Assembly (NCBI GenBank): GCA_010909165.1
Contig: MU008164.1
Span: 1,550,001-1,614,000 of the forward strand
DNA length: 64,000 bases
Direction: 5' to 3'
Origin: Anthoceros angustus
Taxonomy: Eukaryota > Streptophyta > Anthocerotopsida > Anthocerotales > Anthocerotaceae
In this document: positions 1-10,429 of the stretch, piece by piece
How the letters are laid out: every line of letters begins with the position of its first letter
Position numbering within the stretch: the stretch's first letter is position 1
The notes under the pieces: generated by a model
The model's input: only the letters and a program-made list of their open reading frames with translations
Told to the model about the DNA's origin: nothing
Databases searched by the model: none
Made by a program: the position numbers and the translations under genes

Positions 1-400
1 TGCCTGCTCCATTCTGTGCTGTGCAGAGGCAGATCCCAGGATTAGGGAGGGCAAGCGTCCGCTGCGGTTTAATGCTCCGCTCTTCTTGAGCGGCATGTCG
101 ATCAAGGGCTCGGGCTCTGCGCGCTTCCGGCACAGAGCGCCTCCTGGCTTGGCTCTCCTGGAATTGGGAAGCAGGTGGAATTGGTGCGCGCGCCGCAGGA
201 GTGATTGTACGAAAAAGCCACAGCGTTGAGCTCAGGGTTGCGGCCTTCCCCGCGGCGCAACAAGAAGGTGCAGGGTCGAGGCTAGGGCCACGGCCGTGCT
301 GGAATGCGTGTGGAAAGGAGCGGGAATTTGAGCAGGTCGGGGCTTTCTTGTTGCTGGAATTCTGGATTGCGGTGGTGCGGGAGTTCTTGCGAATTTGGTG
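1..400. other. Leader/upstream region of the SAM-domain gene
   Basis: No protein-coding exon is recognised here. The stretch is G+C rich and lies directly upstream of the start codon at 401, so it is probably promoter and 5' untranslated sequence. The open frame continues a few codons upstream through TTG and GTG, but the first ATG in that frame is at 401. No clear TATA box was seen. Confidence 0.4.
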
Positions 401-2143
401 ATGGTGCCGTCGCCGGGGGTGTCGGGAGGGGAGGAGTCAGGGATGAAGGCGAACGGCCTTCTGGTGGCCGCCGGGGCTGAGAGCACCAGCAGCAAGAGGC
501 AGAGGAGGCCGAGCGTGAGGCTGGGAGAGCCCTCGGACCACCCCGCGTCCAATATTCTGCAAAACCCTCCCAAGAGGAGGAGAGTGCAGGAGGAGGAAGA
601 GGAGGGGGACGAGGACGAGGAGGAGCGGGAGCGGGAGAAGGAGGAGGAGAAGGAGAAGGAGAAGGGGGAGGAGGAGCAGGAGCGGGAGGAGGAGGAGGAG
701 CAGGAGAAAGAGGAGGAGAAGGGGGAGGAGGAGCAGGAGCGGGAGGAGGAGGAGGAGCGGGAGAAAGAGGAGGAGAAGGAGCGGGAGGAGCTGGAGCTGG
801 AGCAGGATGAGGAGCAGGCGAGGAAGATGGAGTGGGAAGGGGTTCCGGATCAGGAGCGGGAGGAGAGGGAGCGATACCGGGATGGATACCACGACGTGCC
901 TGTGCAGGGGGATTTCCCGTTTTCCGGCAAGGTGATGCACGCCAAGCCAAGGACCCGGACTCTGGAGCACGTTGCCAGCACGGCCAGCCAGTCTCAGCGG
1001 CAGAGGGATGCGGCGGTTCTGGCGGCTGGAAGCGGCGAGCCGGGGCTTTCTTCCAAGGAGAGCGATGGCGAGGGCCCGGGCGCGGCTGTGGAGCAGCAGC
1101 AGCAGGCTAACGGGGAGCAGGCCTCCGAGCAGGGGCTGGCTTTGGCTTTGGTTGTTGCGGCGGAGAAGCCTGTTACGGGCCGCCGGCAGCAGGTTAGCAA
1201 CGGGCCGGCCAAGCGCGGGAAGGCGACCAGGAGAGGAGGCAGGCGAGGCGGCTCCAGCGCCTCCTACAAGTCGATTGGAGGAATGCTGCAGACATCCAAG
1301 AAAGGGCAGGAGGAGAAGGTGAGCAAGGCGGGGAAGGCGGGGAGGCAGGGTAGGGCAGGGAAGGCGGGGAAGGAGAAGGAGAAGGAAGCGAAGCAGGGTA
1401 AGGAACGGCGGGAAGGTAGGGAAGGGAAGGAAGGGAAGGAGGATAAGGACTCCAAGGTTTCAGAAACAGAGAGCGTGAAGAATCCGTCTGTGGAGGAGAG
1501 GCAGAGCAGGGAGGCTCTCCCGCTGCCTCTGCCGCTTGCTCTTCCTCTGAGTCTGTTCCCGCCTCCTCCCGTGCCGCTTGCTATTCTTCCTCCGCCTGCT
1601 GCATCCGACAAGGAGCGGGAGAGCTCGGATCGGGGGCCTCTCAGCTCCGACGCGACGCAAAGCTCCTTCAACGAGCAGGGGAATGGGGAGGAGGCGGCTC
1701 CGAACGGGGGGCAGCAGCAGCAGCATGGGGATCTGCAGCAGGAGAAGATGAAGATGCCGTTGCCTCTGCCCTTGGCTGCACGGTCTCCCGCATTCCCTCC
1801 ACCGGAGACCAACGGCGGCAAGAGAGACGGCCGGGTGAAGAGCACGGATGCTGGCACAGCTGTTAGGCAGGAGGGGCCCCGAGCTGAGCAGCCGGAGCTC
1901 ACTGTGGGGGAGCTGAGCATCAAGTATCTGCACAGGGCAGCAGGTGCCTACACTTCAGGGGTCAGACCCTGGCTTTCGGCCCTCGGCTTGGGACACCATG
2001 CCGAGGTCTTTGAACAGAACGAGGTGGACGACGAGGTTCTGCCCTTGCTTACCATGGAGGATTTGACAGAAATGCGCATCCCCATTGGCCCCAAGCGGAA
2101 GATGTTCAATGCCATTCAGGTTCTTCGAGACTCTGTTCTTTGA
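401..2143 (+). CDS. SAM-domain protein with Glu-rich and basic low-complexity N-terminus
   Basis: A single open exon encodes about 580 residues. Residues roughly 60-140 are almost pure Glu/Arg/Lys (EEE, EREKEE runs), probably a long charged helix or disordered acidic tract. The middle is low complexity, with Lys/Gly-rich and then Pro/Leu-rich segments. The last 65 residues form a sterile alpha motif: VRPWLSALGLGHHAEVF, then DDEVLPLLTMEDLTEM, then PIGPKRKMFNAI. That is the normal SAM order, with the GPKRK step before the last helix. Plants have SAM-domain proteins of this type, sometimes called bicaudal-C-like; SAM domains usually mediate homo- or hetero-oligomerisation and sometimes RNA binding. 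The specific function is unknown. A partial copy of the 3' end lies about 1 kb downstream. ATG at 401 is preferred because the upstream in-frame codons are not ATG; ATG 443 is an alternative. Confidence 0.8.
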   Translation: MVPSPGVSGGEESGMKANGLLVAAGAESTSSKRQRRPSVRLGEPSDHPASNILQNPPKRRRVQEEEEEGDEDEEEREREKEEEKEKEKGEEEQEREEEEEQEKEEEKGEEEQEREEEEEREKEEEKEREELELEQDEEQARKMEWEGVPDQEREERERYRDGYHDVPVQGDFPFSGKVMHAKPRTRTLEHVASTASQSQRQRDAAVLAAGSGEPGLSSKESDGEGPGAAVEQQQQANGEQASEQGLALALVVAAEKPVTGRRQQVSNGPAKRGKATRRGGRRGGSSASYKSIGGMLQTSKKGQEEKVSKAGKAGRQGRAGKAGKEKEKEAKQGKERREGREGKEGKEDKDSKVSETESVKNPSVEERQSREALPLPLPLALPLSLFPPPPVPLAILPPPAASDKERESSDRGPLSSDATQSSFNEQGNGEEAAPNGGQQQQHGDLQQEKMKMPLPLPLAARSPAFPPPETNGGKRDGRVKSTDAGTAVRQEGPRAEQPELTVGELSIKYLHRAAGAYTSGVRPWLSALGLGHHAEVFEQNEVDDEVLPLLTMEDLTEMRIPIGPKRKMFNAIQVLRDSVL

Positions 2144-2580
2144 TCCCTGCACATTTCTTGTGTACTATATTATGGCATCTAAGACGTCTTCTTCAAGTCA
2201 AGACTAATTGCTGGAGGATAGGTGAGCATTGTAATTATCAGTGGGTCAGGTGGATGGAGCGGCTAGACTACACTCCTGTCTGTTGCTTTGATTGCCATTG
2301 GAAACTTTGATTGCACTGCACATATTGGTTTGCTGTCTCGAAAGTGCAAGCCTTGAATTTCCAACTATCAGACTCTGGATCCGGTGAATTGAACATGTTG
2401 CTATACTTGCCATCTGGCTCTCGGTAGAGAGGAGGGAGAGGTAAAGCTCTGGCCCTTGTTGCAGACTCTCCCCACTGCAGCAGTGCAGAAGCAGGTGGGT
2501 GTGTCCTGGTTGTAGATGTAGAAGAAAAATTGTCCGCCGTGACGCACCCGTGGTCATTTGATACTCGAGCAGTCTGGTGA

Positions 2581-2646
2581 TGTTTCGTGGTTTGGTGGAG
2601 AATGTTTCATGGTTTGGTGGAGAATGTTTCATGGTTTGGTGGAGAA
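2581..2646. repeat. 22-bp tandem repeat, 3 units
   Basis: Three consecutive units of the form TGTTTCRTGGTTTGGTGGAG plus AA lie downstream of the SAM gene. Only one base differs in the first unit. No function is apparent. Confidence 0.8.
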
Positions 2647-2796
2647 ACCTTAATATTGCCTACCGTGGAGAAAAACCCGGCCATGGTTTCCCAGGCCCCT
2701 CTTCTTCTGGTCAGGATAACCTTCCCACAGCCAACTCTGGGAGGGAATAAGTGACACGGTCTTTACAGAACAAGAAGGGCCAAGAAGTGTCGCTGT

Positions 2797-3195
2797 TTAC
2801 CCGCCTTCTGCAGGCATGTAACGGCCTTTGGGCTTCCTTAGGGGATGCCCATGAAGTCATCAACATATGAAGGACAGGGGGACTTGGATGCCGGGAATGG
2901 CATGCATGTATACTTCGAGAATGCTCGAAGAGTTTTTGACAACCTGCCAGCCATGGCTGTGCTGGTATGGACAGCCATGCTGGGCATATGGTGAACATCT
3001 TGTTCGCCATGGTGAACTTGTCAGAAATGCGTTTCCCCTTTGGCCCCATCCGTAAGCTGTTCACATTTCATTCAGGTACTTGGAGACTCTGCACTTCGAT
3101 CACTGGCACCCTTTTTATGTACTATATTATGTCATCTGAGACGTCTTCAATACTGTTTGCTGAGCAACAGGCTATTGTATTGGACAGCGTTCCAG
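2797..3195 (+). pseudogene. Chimeric relic: PPR fragment joined to a copy of the SAM gene 3' end
   Basis: The first part, about 2797-2990, translates in shifting frames to PPR-like pieces: FTRLLQACNG, then GDAHE, then ENARRVFDNLP followed by VWTAML, the usual L/S-motif wording. From about 2991 the DNA instead matches the end of the SAM gene (2040-2195): TTGTCAGAAATGCG followed by TTTGGCCCCATCC, then the GTACTATATTATG and CATCTGAGACGTCTTC of its 3' untranslated region. Substitutions and a frame change show it is not functional. The two halves have different origins, so this is a fused duplication scar rather than one decayed gene. Confidence 0.7.
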
Positions 3196-3199
3196 TGAT

Positions 3200-4005
3200 C
3201 AGTTGTTGAGCGGGCTGGACGACGGATGACTTAGTTGGAGCCGTCAAGGTCTGGTGTCTTTAAATCACACTGGCTGGGTGAGGGAACTGGCTCCATGTAG
3301 GTGCAGAAGCAGGGCCCTAGACCGGGGCATCACTGGAGGGAAACGGCCCATGTGTTCCCGTTAGGGTTAGGTCACATGTGTGCTGCCAATCGCGGTTCCG
3401 TTTTTCTGAGGCCTGCAAGTAGGCAGGGGTAATAACAAACAAACGAACAATTTTTTTTGGAAGTCCGCTGAGGACGGATATGCCACCATGGGACTCGGTT
3501 CTCCGGGCTACTTGCTCCATGGAGTAAACTAGGCTACAAGCACCAGAGGAACCCCATCCGACAACGTCGCAGGCAGTCAAGCAAGGAAAGCCAAGCTTTC
3601 GTCCCTGGGGCAAAGTTTTGGCGCAGACAGAAGTAAAAAGGCCGCCTCGCAGGTGACGAGAGCGGATGATTCTCCTGCAAAATTACATGTTATAAGATTG
3701 ATCGATTATCCATGAAGCCACCTGACTTGCCTGGAGTGAAGCTTCACCAATATTTGTGCGAGATCGAAACGTCTGTCTCTGTTCCAGTCGAACGTGTAGA
3801 AGCATGCGCAAGAATACCCGAAGGGAATCAATGCTGGCTCGTGCGATAGGAAGGCCAGGTCATCATCCGTAGGTAAAGCCTGAGGCTATTTTGCCTTACA
3901 AACTCATCAATGGGGACGCCCCCACTAAGCAGTGGAGCCCACCAGCCGGAATCGCCCGACACGTGTCCGTATCATACGGGCTCGTCCACAATAAGAAAAG
4001 AATAT
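3200..4005. other. Intergenic sequence, nothing recognised
   Basis: Both strands hold only short open frames without recognisable motifs. A weak similarity to the SAM gene downstream region (GTGCAGAAGCAGG near 3300 versus near 2485) suggests the duplication may extend a little beyond 3195. Confidence 0.4.
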
Positions 4006-4009
4006 ACTA

Positions 4010-4165
4010 TAGTCCACTTGGACTTTGTTATGGGACTTGGTACTTATGTACCATGGTGTATCTAGGTTACTTGCATCAAGGGCATCCATTCCTTCATGGA
4101 CCCCATCTAAGTACCCACATCTAAGTATCGACCTAAGTGCAAGATGTTTAATATCGAGGTTCGAT
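4010..4165 (+). repeat. Dispersed repeat, copy 1 (diverged)
   Basis: Contains GGGACTTGGTACTTA, then ACCATGGTGTA, then CAAGGGCATCCA, then CCCCATCTAAGTA, in the same order as segments near 34.9, 39.2 and 61.3 kb. This is the most diverged of the four. The size and dispersion suggest a short non-autonomous element, but I did not establish terminal inverted repeats or target duplications. Confidence 0.6.
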
Positions 4166-4175
4166 CTAAGTCCCT

Positions 4176-4248
4176 CCTTCACCACGTTGAGCTTTAGTGT
4201 CATTGATTAAACTCATTCCTTCACCACGTTGAGCTTTAGTGTCATTGA
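4176..4248. repeat. 31-bp direct repeat, 2 units
   Basis: The 31-base stretch starting CCTTCACCACGTTGAG occurs at 4176-4206 and again at 4218-4248, apparently identical, separated by 11 bases. Confidence 0.8.
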
Positions 4249-4262
4249 GTTTGTCGTTGCTT

Positions 4263-4412
4263 GCAGGTCGAATTGATAATTTTTACTTGGAGGAGGATGT
4301 GGTAATTTTTACTTGCAGGTGGATATGGTAATTTTAGCTTGCAGGTGGATGTGGTAATTTTGGCTTTTAGAGATGTGATTATTTTTGGTTGCAGGTGGAT
4401 GTGATAATTTGG
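4263..4412. repeat. Degenerate minisatellite, about 6 units
   Basis: Repeated wording TTGCAGGTGGATGTGGTAAT with a variable T-rich spacer recurs at roughly 28-32 base spacing. Units differ by a few bases and lengths. No function is apparent. Confidence 0.65.
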
Positions 4413-5373
4413 CGCGCCTTTCGATTTGAAAGGGATCCACTAAGGATGGATGACCATCGATAGTTTGACGAATCCCATCAAACAAAACCAACCAACATAA
4501 CGATTAACTTGTCCAAATCAAGGGATGAATATATAAAACAAAACCTAGAGACTTCATTGAAGAAAAAGAGATGCAAAATCTCATCTACCCTGAGACAAAG
4601 AGGAACAACCCATAAAATAATGTATAAAACACCATCTTAACCCACAAATAAATAAAAAATAATTTTATTTTTCTAATCATTTTAATTATTAAATATATAA
4701 TTTATAAATAATTAAAATTTATAATCTAATAAAAATATTGAATTAACATCTTGGATTAATGTATGAATAGTTCTTTGAATGGTTAATTACATCTTGCAGT
4801 TCTCGCTTGATGGAAATGGAGTTGTGCTAAGACATTGGTTTCTCTACCCAAAAGAAACACAATTGTGAAACAGAAAAACTACTACAAGTCTATTTGTTAT
4901 CGATCGATCTATTTGACGACATGAAAGAGAAAATTGTAGTCCATAATTGAGGTAGGAGGCGGGCCTGTCATTTACAATGTGAGTATATGCTTTAGTGGTA
5001 ATTGTGGGCATTTGGTCTAATTTGATCATTTGTGTGCTATCATTCTAGCTTCGGGTGTGAGAGATTGTGAGTTCAATTCGGCATGTAGTCTAATGGTATA
5101 ATTTTAGCATTGGGTGCGATTTGGCATGTGTTCAAATGGTATGATTCTAGCATTGGGTGCGAAAAGTTATGAATTCGATTTGAATCTCGCAATGTCCCTA
5201 TCAGACAATTCAAATAATCCAATACTCTTAAACCACTACAAAAAAACAAGAAGATTATCATTTTTATTAGCATATGTATGTATATGTATCATAAACATAC
5301 TTTTATACATAATATGATAATATGCTAAATTTTATTAGTTAGGTCTCATAAAAATATAATGAAAAGATCATCG

Positions 5374-5442
5374 AAGGTAGGGTTTATGTCTAGTCTATTA
5401 CCAAGGATCCTTGGTAATAGACATACTCATAAACCCTACCTT
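5374..5442. repeat. Long inverted repeat (hairpin)
   Basis: The outer arms AAGGTAGGGTTTATG and CATAAACCCTACCTT are perfect reverse complements. Between them lies a perfect 28-base palindrome centred on GGATCC (TCTATTACCAA...TTGGTAATAGA). The whole 69-base stretch can fold into an almost continuous hairpin. Confidence 0.85.
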
Positions 5443-5518
5443 GAATAGCCATGTCTTACATGGACATACACACTTACTACTTGATATTTGGAAATTAACT
5501 AATTTTTTGGTAACTAGT

Positions 5519-5559
5519 AAACCACTCAGTCATATTGAGTTAAGATGATTGAGTGGTTT
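5519..5559. repeat. Short inverted repeat (hairpin)
   Basis: AAACCACTCAGTCAT at 5519-5533 pairs with ATGATTGAGTGGTTT at 5545-5559, 14 of 15 positions, with an 11-base loop. Confidence 0.75.
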
Positions 5560-5683
5560 AATATAAACTTCTATTGGAAACAAGACATCATAAGTCCTCG
5601 CATTGTTTCCAATGTAGATGGATAAGGATATAATATTCTATATGTGGTTTAAAGTAAGTCTTCAACTGAAGCAATATATAAAA

Positions 5684-5777
5684 TGTTAACTCACCAAAAT
5701 AATAATTTAACTTCATAACATTGGATTTAATGTTAGCTCACCAAAATAATAACTCAACTTTATAACATTGGATTGAA
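5684..5777. repeat. 47-bp tandem duplication
   Basis: Two adjacent units begin TGTTARCTCACCAAAATAAT and contain ATAACATTGGATT. They differ at a few positions. Confidence 0.75.
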
Positions 5778-6299
5778 ATGCCACGACATAAAACATGTTG
5801 TACAATTCAAGATAGCCATAGAATAACCAGCCTTCGCACTGGATTAAAGTGGATTAAAAGGAACAACATGACTTTTTTTCACTTCTTAATTGAGTTTTTT
5901 TTGTTTTAGTCAAATTCGGAGCTACTCTGTAATTTGTGTCGTCAATGTAGTGTACGTAGCATTGCTAACTTGTTTCGTAAGTAAGGCCGTGGATACAAAT
6001 GTCACAATTATACACACAATTCACCGATTCATTATGGATTGTTCAATGATGTCATTGGATCTCTACCCATGAGTATTTAGGAAATTCATTGGTTGGAGAT
6101 CCAACACTATTGTCTCATTAACCAGGCGGCAATGGACCATGACTTTGGAATTCACCGACCGAGTTTTCTTCCATGGATTTAGAGAGTATGAAATTTCAGG
6201 GAAACTTATGTTCTATGAGTTTAGGGAGTTTGAAATCCCATGAACATTAGCTAGCAACATATTTGCAAGTACACAATGCGGAGGTAGTATGAGAAATAT

Positions 6300-7380
6300 C
6301 ATAAGAATAGAGAAAGGCTCAAGGAAGGCCCGCTGCCCATTGACAAAGGAGGGGAGCGAGGGGTCGGACGTGCACGACCCAGTCTACACTCGCAAATCTT
6401 TTGGAAGCGATAAAATTTGAGCGAGAGAATGCCACGTTAGAGCTGGGTGTAAATACTTTGTAGATAGCGGAAGGTATGATAAAGAAAGGAATAAATGAAG
6501 GTGGGTTCAGTGAAGTCCCGATTCCCAATGGCGGTCCTGGACCTGGTCTTTGTCCTAGATAGCGGGGGCAATGCCGTGAAGAATGCTTCTCTTTGTGTGG
6601 ATTGTCTTTCTAAGGCGCAGTTATGATAGTTGGGGTGAATTTTGGGAACTATAAGAAGATTTGTTTTTGATATCGGGTCAATGCCTTGCAAAATGCTTCT
6701 TGTGTGGATTGTCTTTCTAATGCACACCAAGTTGTTACGATATTTGGGGCTAATTTGGAGGACTATAAGAGGATTTTTTTATTGATGGACAACGGAAGAA
6801 AATCCGTAAGTATATTGCGAAAAATGATGCAAGAGAACTTGGTCACCGAAGGATTGAGAAATGAAATTTTCTTCTAGACAATTGTGGAAAAAGCAACAAA
6901 TCTAAACAGCCTCAAGCCATAAGCCGAACTTGGACCATTCGTTATTGAATCCTTAGTTGTTGTTAGTTTCTTTTGTTGGACCCTTGGCTCATTCCCTGCT
7001 AAATTCTTAGCTTTTTGCTGAACCCTTGACTCGTTCCTTGTTAAATTCTTAGCTCTTGTGAGCTTTTTTTGCTGGTCCATTAATTGGTGTATGATTCCTT
7101 GTTGAATCCCTAGCTATTGTGAGTGCTGGACCCTTGGCTATTAAATCCTTAGTTGTTGTGAGTTTTTTTTACGTAAAAAAAATTAGATAAATCATGAGGT
7201 GGCCTAGGGAACCCTCTGGCAGATAAATCATGAGATGGTACAGAGTTTATGGCCTAGTCAACCCCATGGCAAAGATATTAGCTTCCGTAAGCTAGAGCAA
7301 AAATAAAAACTACTCAAAGAGGGCATGTCTACTGGAGAAGTAGACCATTCATTCTAGCTCATGGAATCGCGGAAGACAAT
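6300..7380. other. Intergenic region with local duplications
   Basis: A degenerate tandem duplication of about 115 bases (6555-6664 versus 6670-6778) shares AATGCTTCT, GTGTGGATTGTCTTTCTAA and ACTATAAGA. From 6915 to 7170 a degenerate repeat alternates CTTGGCTC or CTTGACTC, CTTGTTAAATTCTTAG and TTGTGAG. The short open frames here carry no domain I recognise. Confidence 0.6.
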
Positions 7381-7382
7381 GG

Positions 7383-9000
7383 CTAGGTCAATAGAGACTC
7401 CATGACCGCTAAGGGCGCAAAGAGTGTATCGAGACCAACCATATCTTGAATTTGCATCAGTAGCCCGGAGATGTCTTGCAGCTTCAGAGTCTCATCCACC
7501 TGAAACATCAGAATAGGGGGTAAAGAAATGGCTTGCTCTCTAAAGTGGATCATCGCTGTGCGCACAATTGCCAAAAGGATGCAGGTTGCATCTAGTTCGC
7601 AAGCTGAGTTGGGAGAACAGTCGAGAAGGCTCCGCAACTTTATGGTGAAGGAGGTAAGGCTCCACGCCACAAGCCCTGTCTCGCAAGCACCCAATCCCAG
7701 GAAGCCAGAGCTTTGACCTCAACCATGATCACAAAATTTGAGCTTAGCCCTCCTAGAGTCCCTGACCTGAGTGAGGCCATGAATTGCAGGATCTCGATTT
7801 GCACTCACCAAAGTCCGACCCTCCAGCTCTTCAACGAACAGAAACATCTCTTACAGAGATGTGCAGGAGCTCACAAATGTAGTGCCCTGTGCAACAATAG
7901 CCTCCACAAAGGCTTGTAAGTCACCTTTCTGGTTTGCGAAAGTGTGGAGGGTAGCCTCCATATCAACGCCAATTACAGGTTGTTCTTCTATCATCATCGT
8001 AGCACGGATAGGATCTTTCAGCCCATGGGCAGGAGGTGCTAGGGGTTGGGTGTACGTCCACATCCACAAGCTCAGGAAAATCATCATCACTGTTGTCACT
8101 TGAGGAGCCATCACCATCAGATCTGCCCACAGCCGAGGCCGCAGCAACTTTAGCAGCCTTGAGTACCATCAAAGTGCCCTTCCTTTCCACACACAATGGT
8201 ACTAGGCCCGCTAGGATCAACCTCTCATCCCACTCTTATTTTTTGTGAATCTTCCTGTGGAGCTCCTTCACAAGATCTGCCAGCCGTCTATGCTAAAGAT
8301 GGAAGGTAATCTCCTGCAAGTGCAAAGATCCTGCTCCACCTTTGCACGCAAGGACAACGCAAGCTTGGAAGCTAGGGCACCTAGGCAGTTATTGTTTGGA
8401 ATGTGGCAACCGACTCGAGTTCCATCCAGATCCGTGCGGAGCATGAGCACAAATTCGTTTCTATATGAGAATGCTAAGGTGGGGTGACGAACCAGCACTG
8501 GCTTGTAGTGGGAGGGTTGGGTACTAGCGAAAGAGTTCGGGGAGATACAAGATTCAAGGACCATGCTGCTCTGTGTAAGCATCGCTGAGTCTCTGCATGC
8601 ATCTTCTCCTCAAGGACAGCCTTGTCCAACTTTCCACTTGGCCTTGCATAAGGAGGCAAGAAAGTTTTTCAGGGACACATCCTTGCATCTATTAATATTG
8701 AGGAGGGAGTTCCTCAATAACAGATCTTAACAGGGCAGCCTGATGGACTTATCAAGGAAACGGCTGAGGAGGGCCTTGCTGAGGACAGGTGCCAAGGCGG
8801 AGGTCCATGATGTCAACTATGGCCGAGTCATAGTCATCCGGTAGAGCAAGGGTGAGTGTGAGTAGAGGGGATAGTGACGACAAGGTCATCACCAAAGTAG
8901 CAGACATGAACTGCTGCAGGAAGGGAGTTGAAATGGGGAGCCAAGGGAGAGGCGACACCTAGAGCAACATTGGCCAGGTCGGGATACAAATTGTGAGGAG
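7383..9000 (-). other. Decayed open frames of unknown origin
   Basis: Several minus-strand frames of 60-104 codons follow one another in different phases (8659-8474, 8582-8268, 8220-7963, 8147-7851, 7694-7383). One contains an acidic/Ser run (GDGSSSDNSDDDFPEL). The arrangement resembles a single degenerated reading frame, possibly from a mobile element, but no catalytic or structural motif is visible and I do not assign a family. Confidence 0.3.
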
Positions 9001-9064
9001 GGGGACCAATGGCACGGTTGACTTGGGGGAGGCCATCGCTCTTCTTCCCCTAGGTGCTGGTAGC

Positions 9065-9370
9065 ACGATGCAAAGGGACTCTTTGCTTGACTCTTGGCTC
9101 GTGTATGCTTCTATGCTGAATCTTTAGGTCTTGTAAGCCTCCCTTGTTGGACACATGGCTGTTCTAAAGTTCCCTTGCTTCATGGTTCAGACTTGGTTGT
9201 TGAATGCTTAGGTGTTGTGAGGGTTGTGAGGTTGCTGGATCCTTGGCTGTATAAGGTTCCGTCACTGGATCTTTGGCTCTTTATTTCTTAGCTGCAATGA
9301 GGCTCCCTTGCTAAATCCTTGGCTGTTGTAAGGTTCCTTTGCTACATCTTTGGCTCTTGTTATCCGTACT
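9065..9370. repeat. Degenerate tandem repeat
   Basis: Roughly 40-60 base units built on TTGCTGGATCCTTGGCTSTTG followed by TAAGGTTCC recur five or six times. The wording is related to the repeat at 6915-7170, so both tracts are probably pieces of one satellite-like sequence. Confidence 0.6.
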
Positions 9371-9500
9371 AGTAAGACCATTATGGCTCTTTAAATTAAT
9401 GAATTCTCGATATTCTACTAAACAATATTATGTAATAGTGGGACATTCCTATGGAATACCGAAGTCATCATGGAGCCACCAAGGGTTTTTATCGAGGGTG

Positions 9501-9546
9501 ACATAAGAAGTTTTCTCGCCGCATACGGTGGGAAAACTTCTTATGT
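9501..9546. repeat. Inverted repeat (hairpin), 15-bp perfect stem
   Basis: ACATAAGAAGTTTTC (9501-9515) and GAAAACTTCTTATGT (9532-9546) are perfect reverse complements around a 16-base loop. Near-identical direct repeats (ACTAAACAAYAKTATGTAATAGT) lie at about 9417 and 9960. Confidence 0.8.
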
Positions 9547-9559
9547 GACACAGTTGACG

Positions 9560-10425
9560 ACATCGGCTGGGGATACCAGCCTCCCATGTGCCAATGTCAT
9601 CAGAAGGTTTGTCAAGATTCCTTTTAGGATGCGATATACATGGATGCGATATACATTACTTCATGCACAGCTTGAACGTCTTACATGTGCACATTCGGGA
9701 CCTTCGCGCAACATGTCCGACATATATGTCCATGTGTGGTCCAGGTGAACCCTAAATGGGGTAGGATTAAAACTAGATGACGACATCGGAACTCCAGAGC
9801 GCAAGTTGCGAGACAAAAAGATTTCCGCCTACGGCCCGTTGTGGCCTGTATATGGTGAAGGAATCTTGAAGATGCCGAGGCATCTAAATGTAGAATACTG
9901 GACAAAAAAACCTGTGACACACAACCTGCCCAGTGACGACTTTAATATTCCATACATTCCACTAAACAACAGTATGTAATAGTTCCGACGGATAGAAACT
10001 ATATTAAGTAGTTATATAGCTTATGCAGTTCTCAAACTAAGGAATGTTCCTCCTTGTATCTACATATAGGAATCCAAGCGACGACATGTACAATCCAAGA
10101 CCGAATTTCCTTGCTTAGGCATATCTTTAATATTCTAGGTTCGGTTCATAAGGTCATTCGTGTGACGAGGGGGAGGTTGTATGTACTATAGAAAGGTAGA
10201 AAGTAGTTTTAGGATTGTACCTCTCTCGGACTCTACTCCGGCACAATGTGCGCGGAGCCGCACACAGGGTGGCAGGCGAGTGTGAGGCCGAAGAACCACA
10301 TATATTGGGTGGGCTGGGTGGTAGTCTTAGAAGTGGGCTTGCGAGATGGATGTGTGTTGAATCCTCAGCAATGCTGCTAAGGGAAAACCCTACGTCTGTT
10401 CGCTTGCACAATGTATTAAAAAAAG
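9560..10425. other. Intergenic region, no gene recognised
   Basis: Short open frames on both strands carry no recognisable motif. The PPR relic begins at its right end. Confidence 0.4.
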
Positions 10426-10429
10426 TGGT

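Larger units (their letters stand above)
4500..6300. other. AT-rich intergenic region with small repeats and hairpins
   Basis: Strongly A+T-rich, with no recognisable protein motif. It contains two inverted repeats and one 47-bp tandem duplication, listed separately. The remainder appears unconstrained. Confidence 0.5.

Noticed and set aside
282-970. Long minus-strand Pro/Ala- and Leu-rich frames opposite the SAM gene
   Set aside because: They are the complement of the Glu-rich GAG/GAA tract and carry no domain; the plus-strand SAM protein explains the openness.
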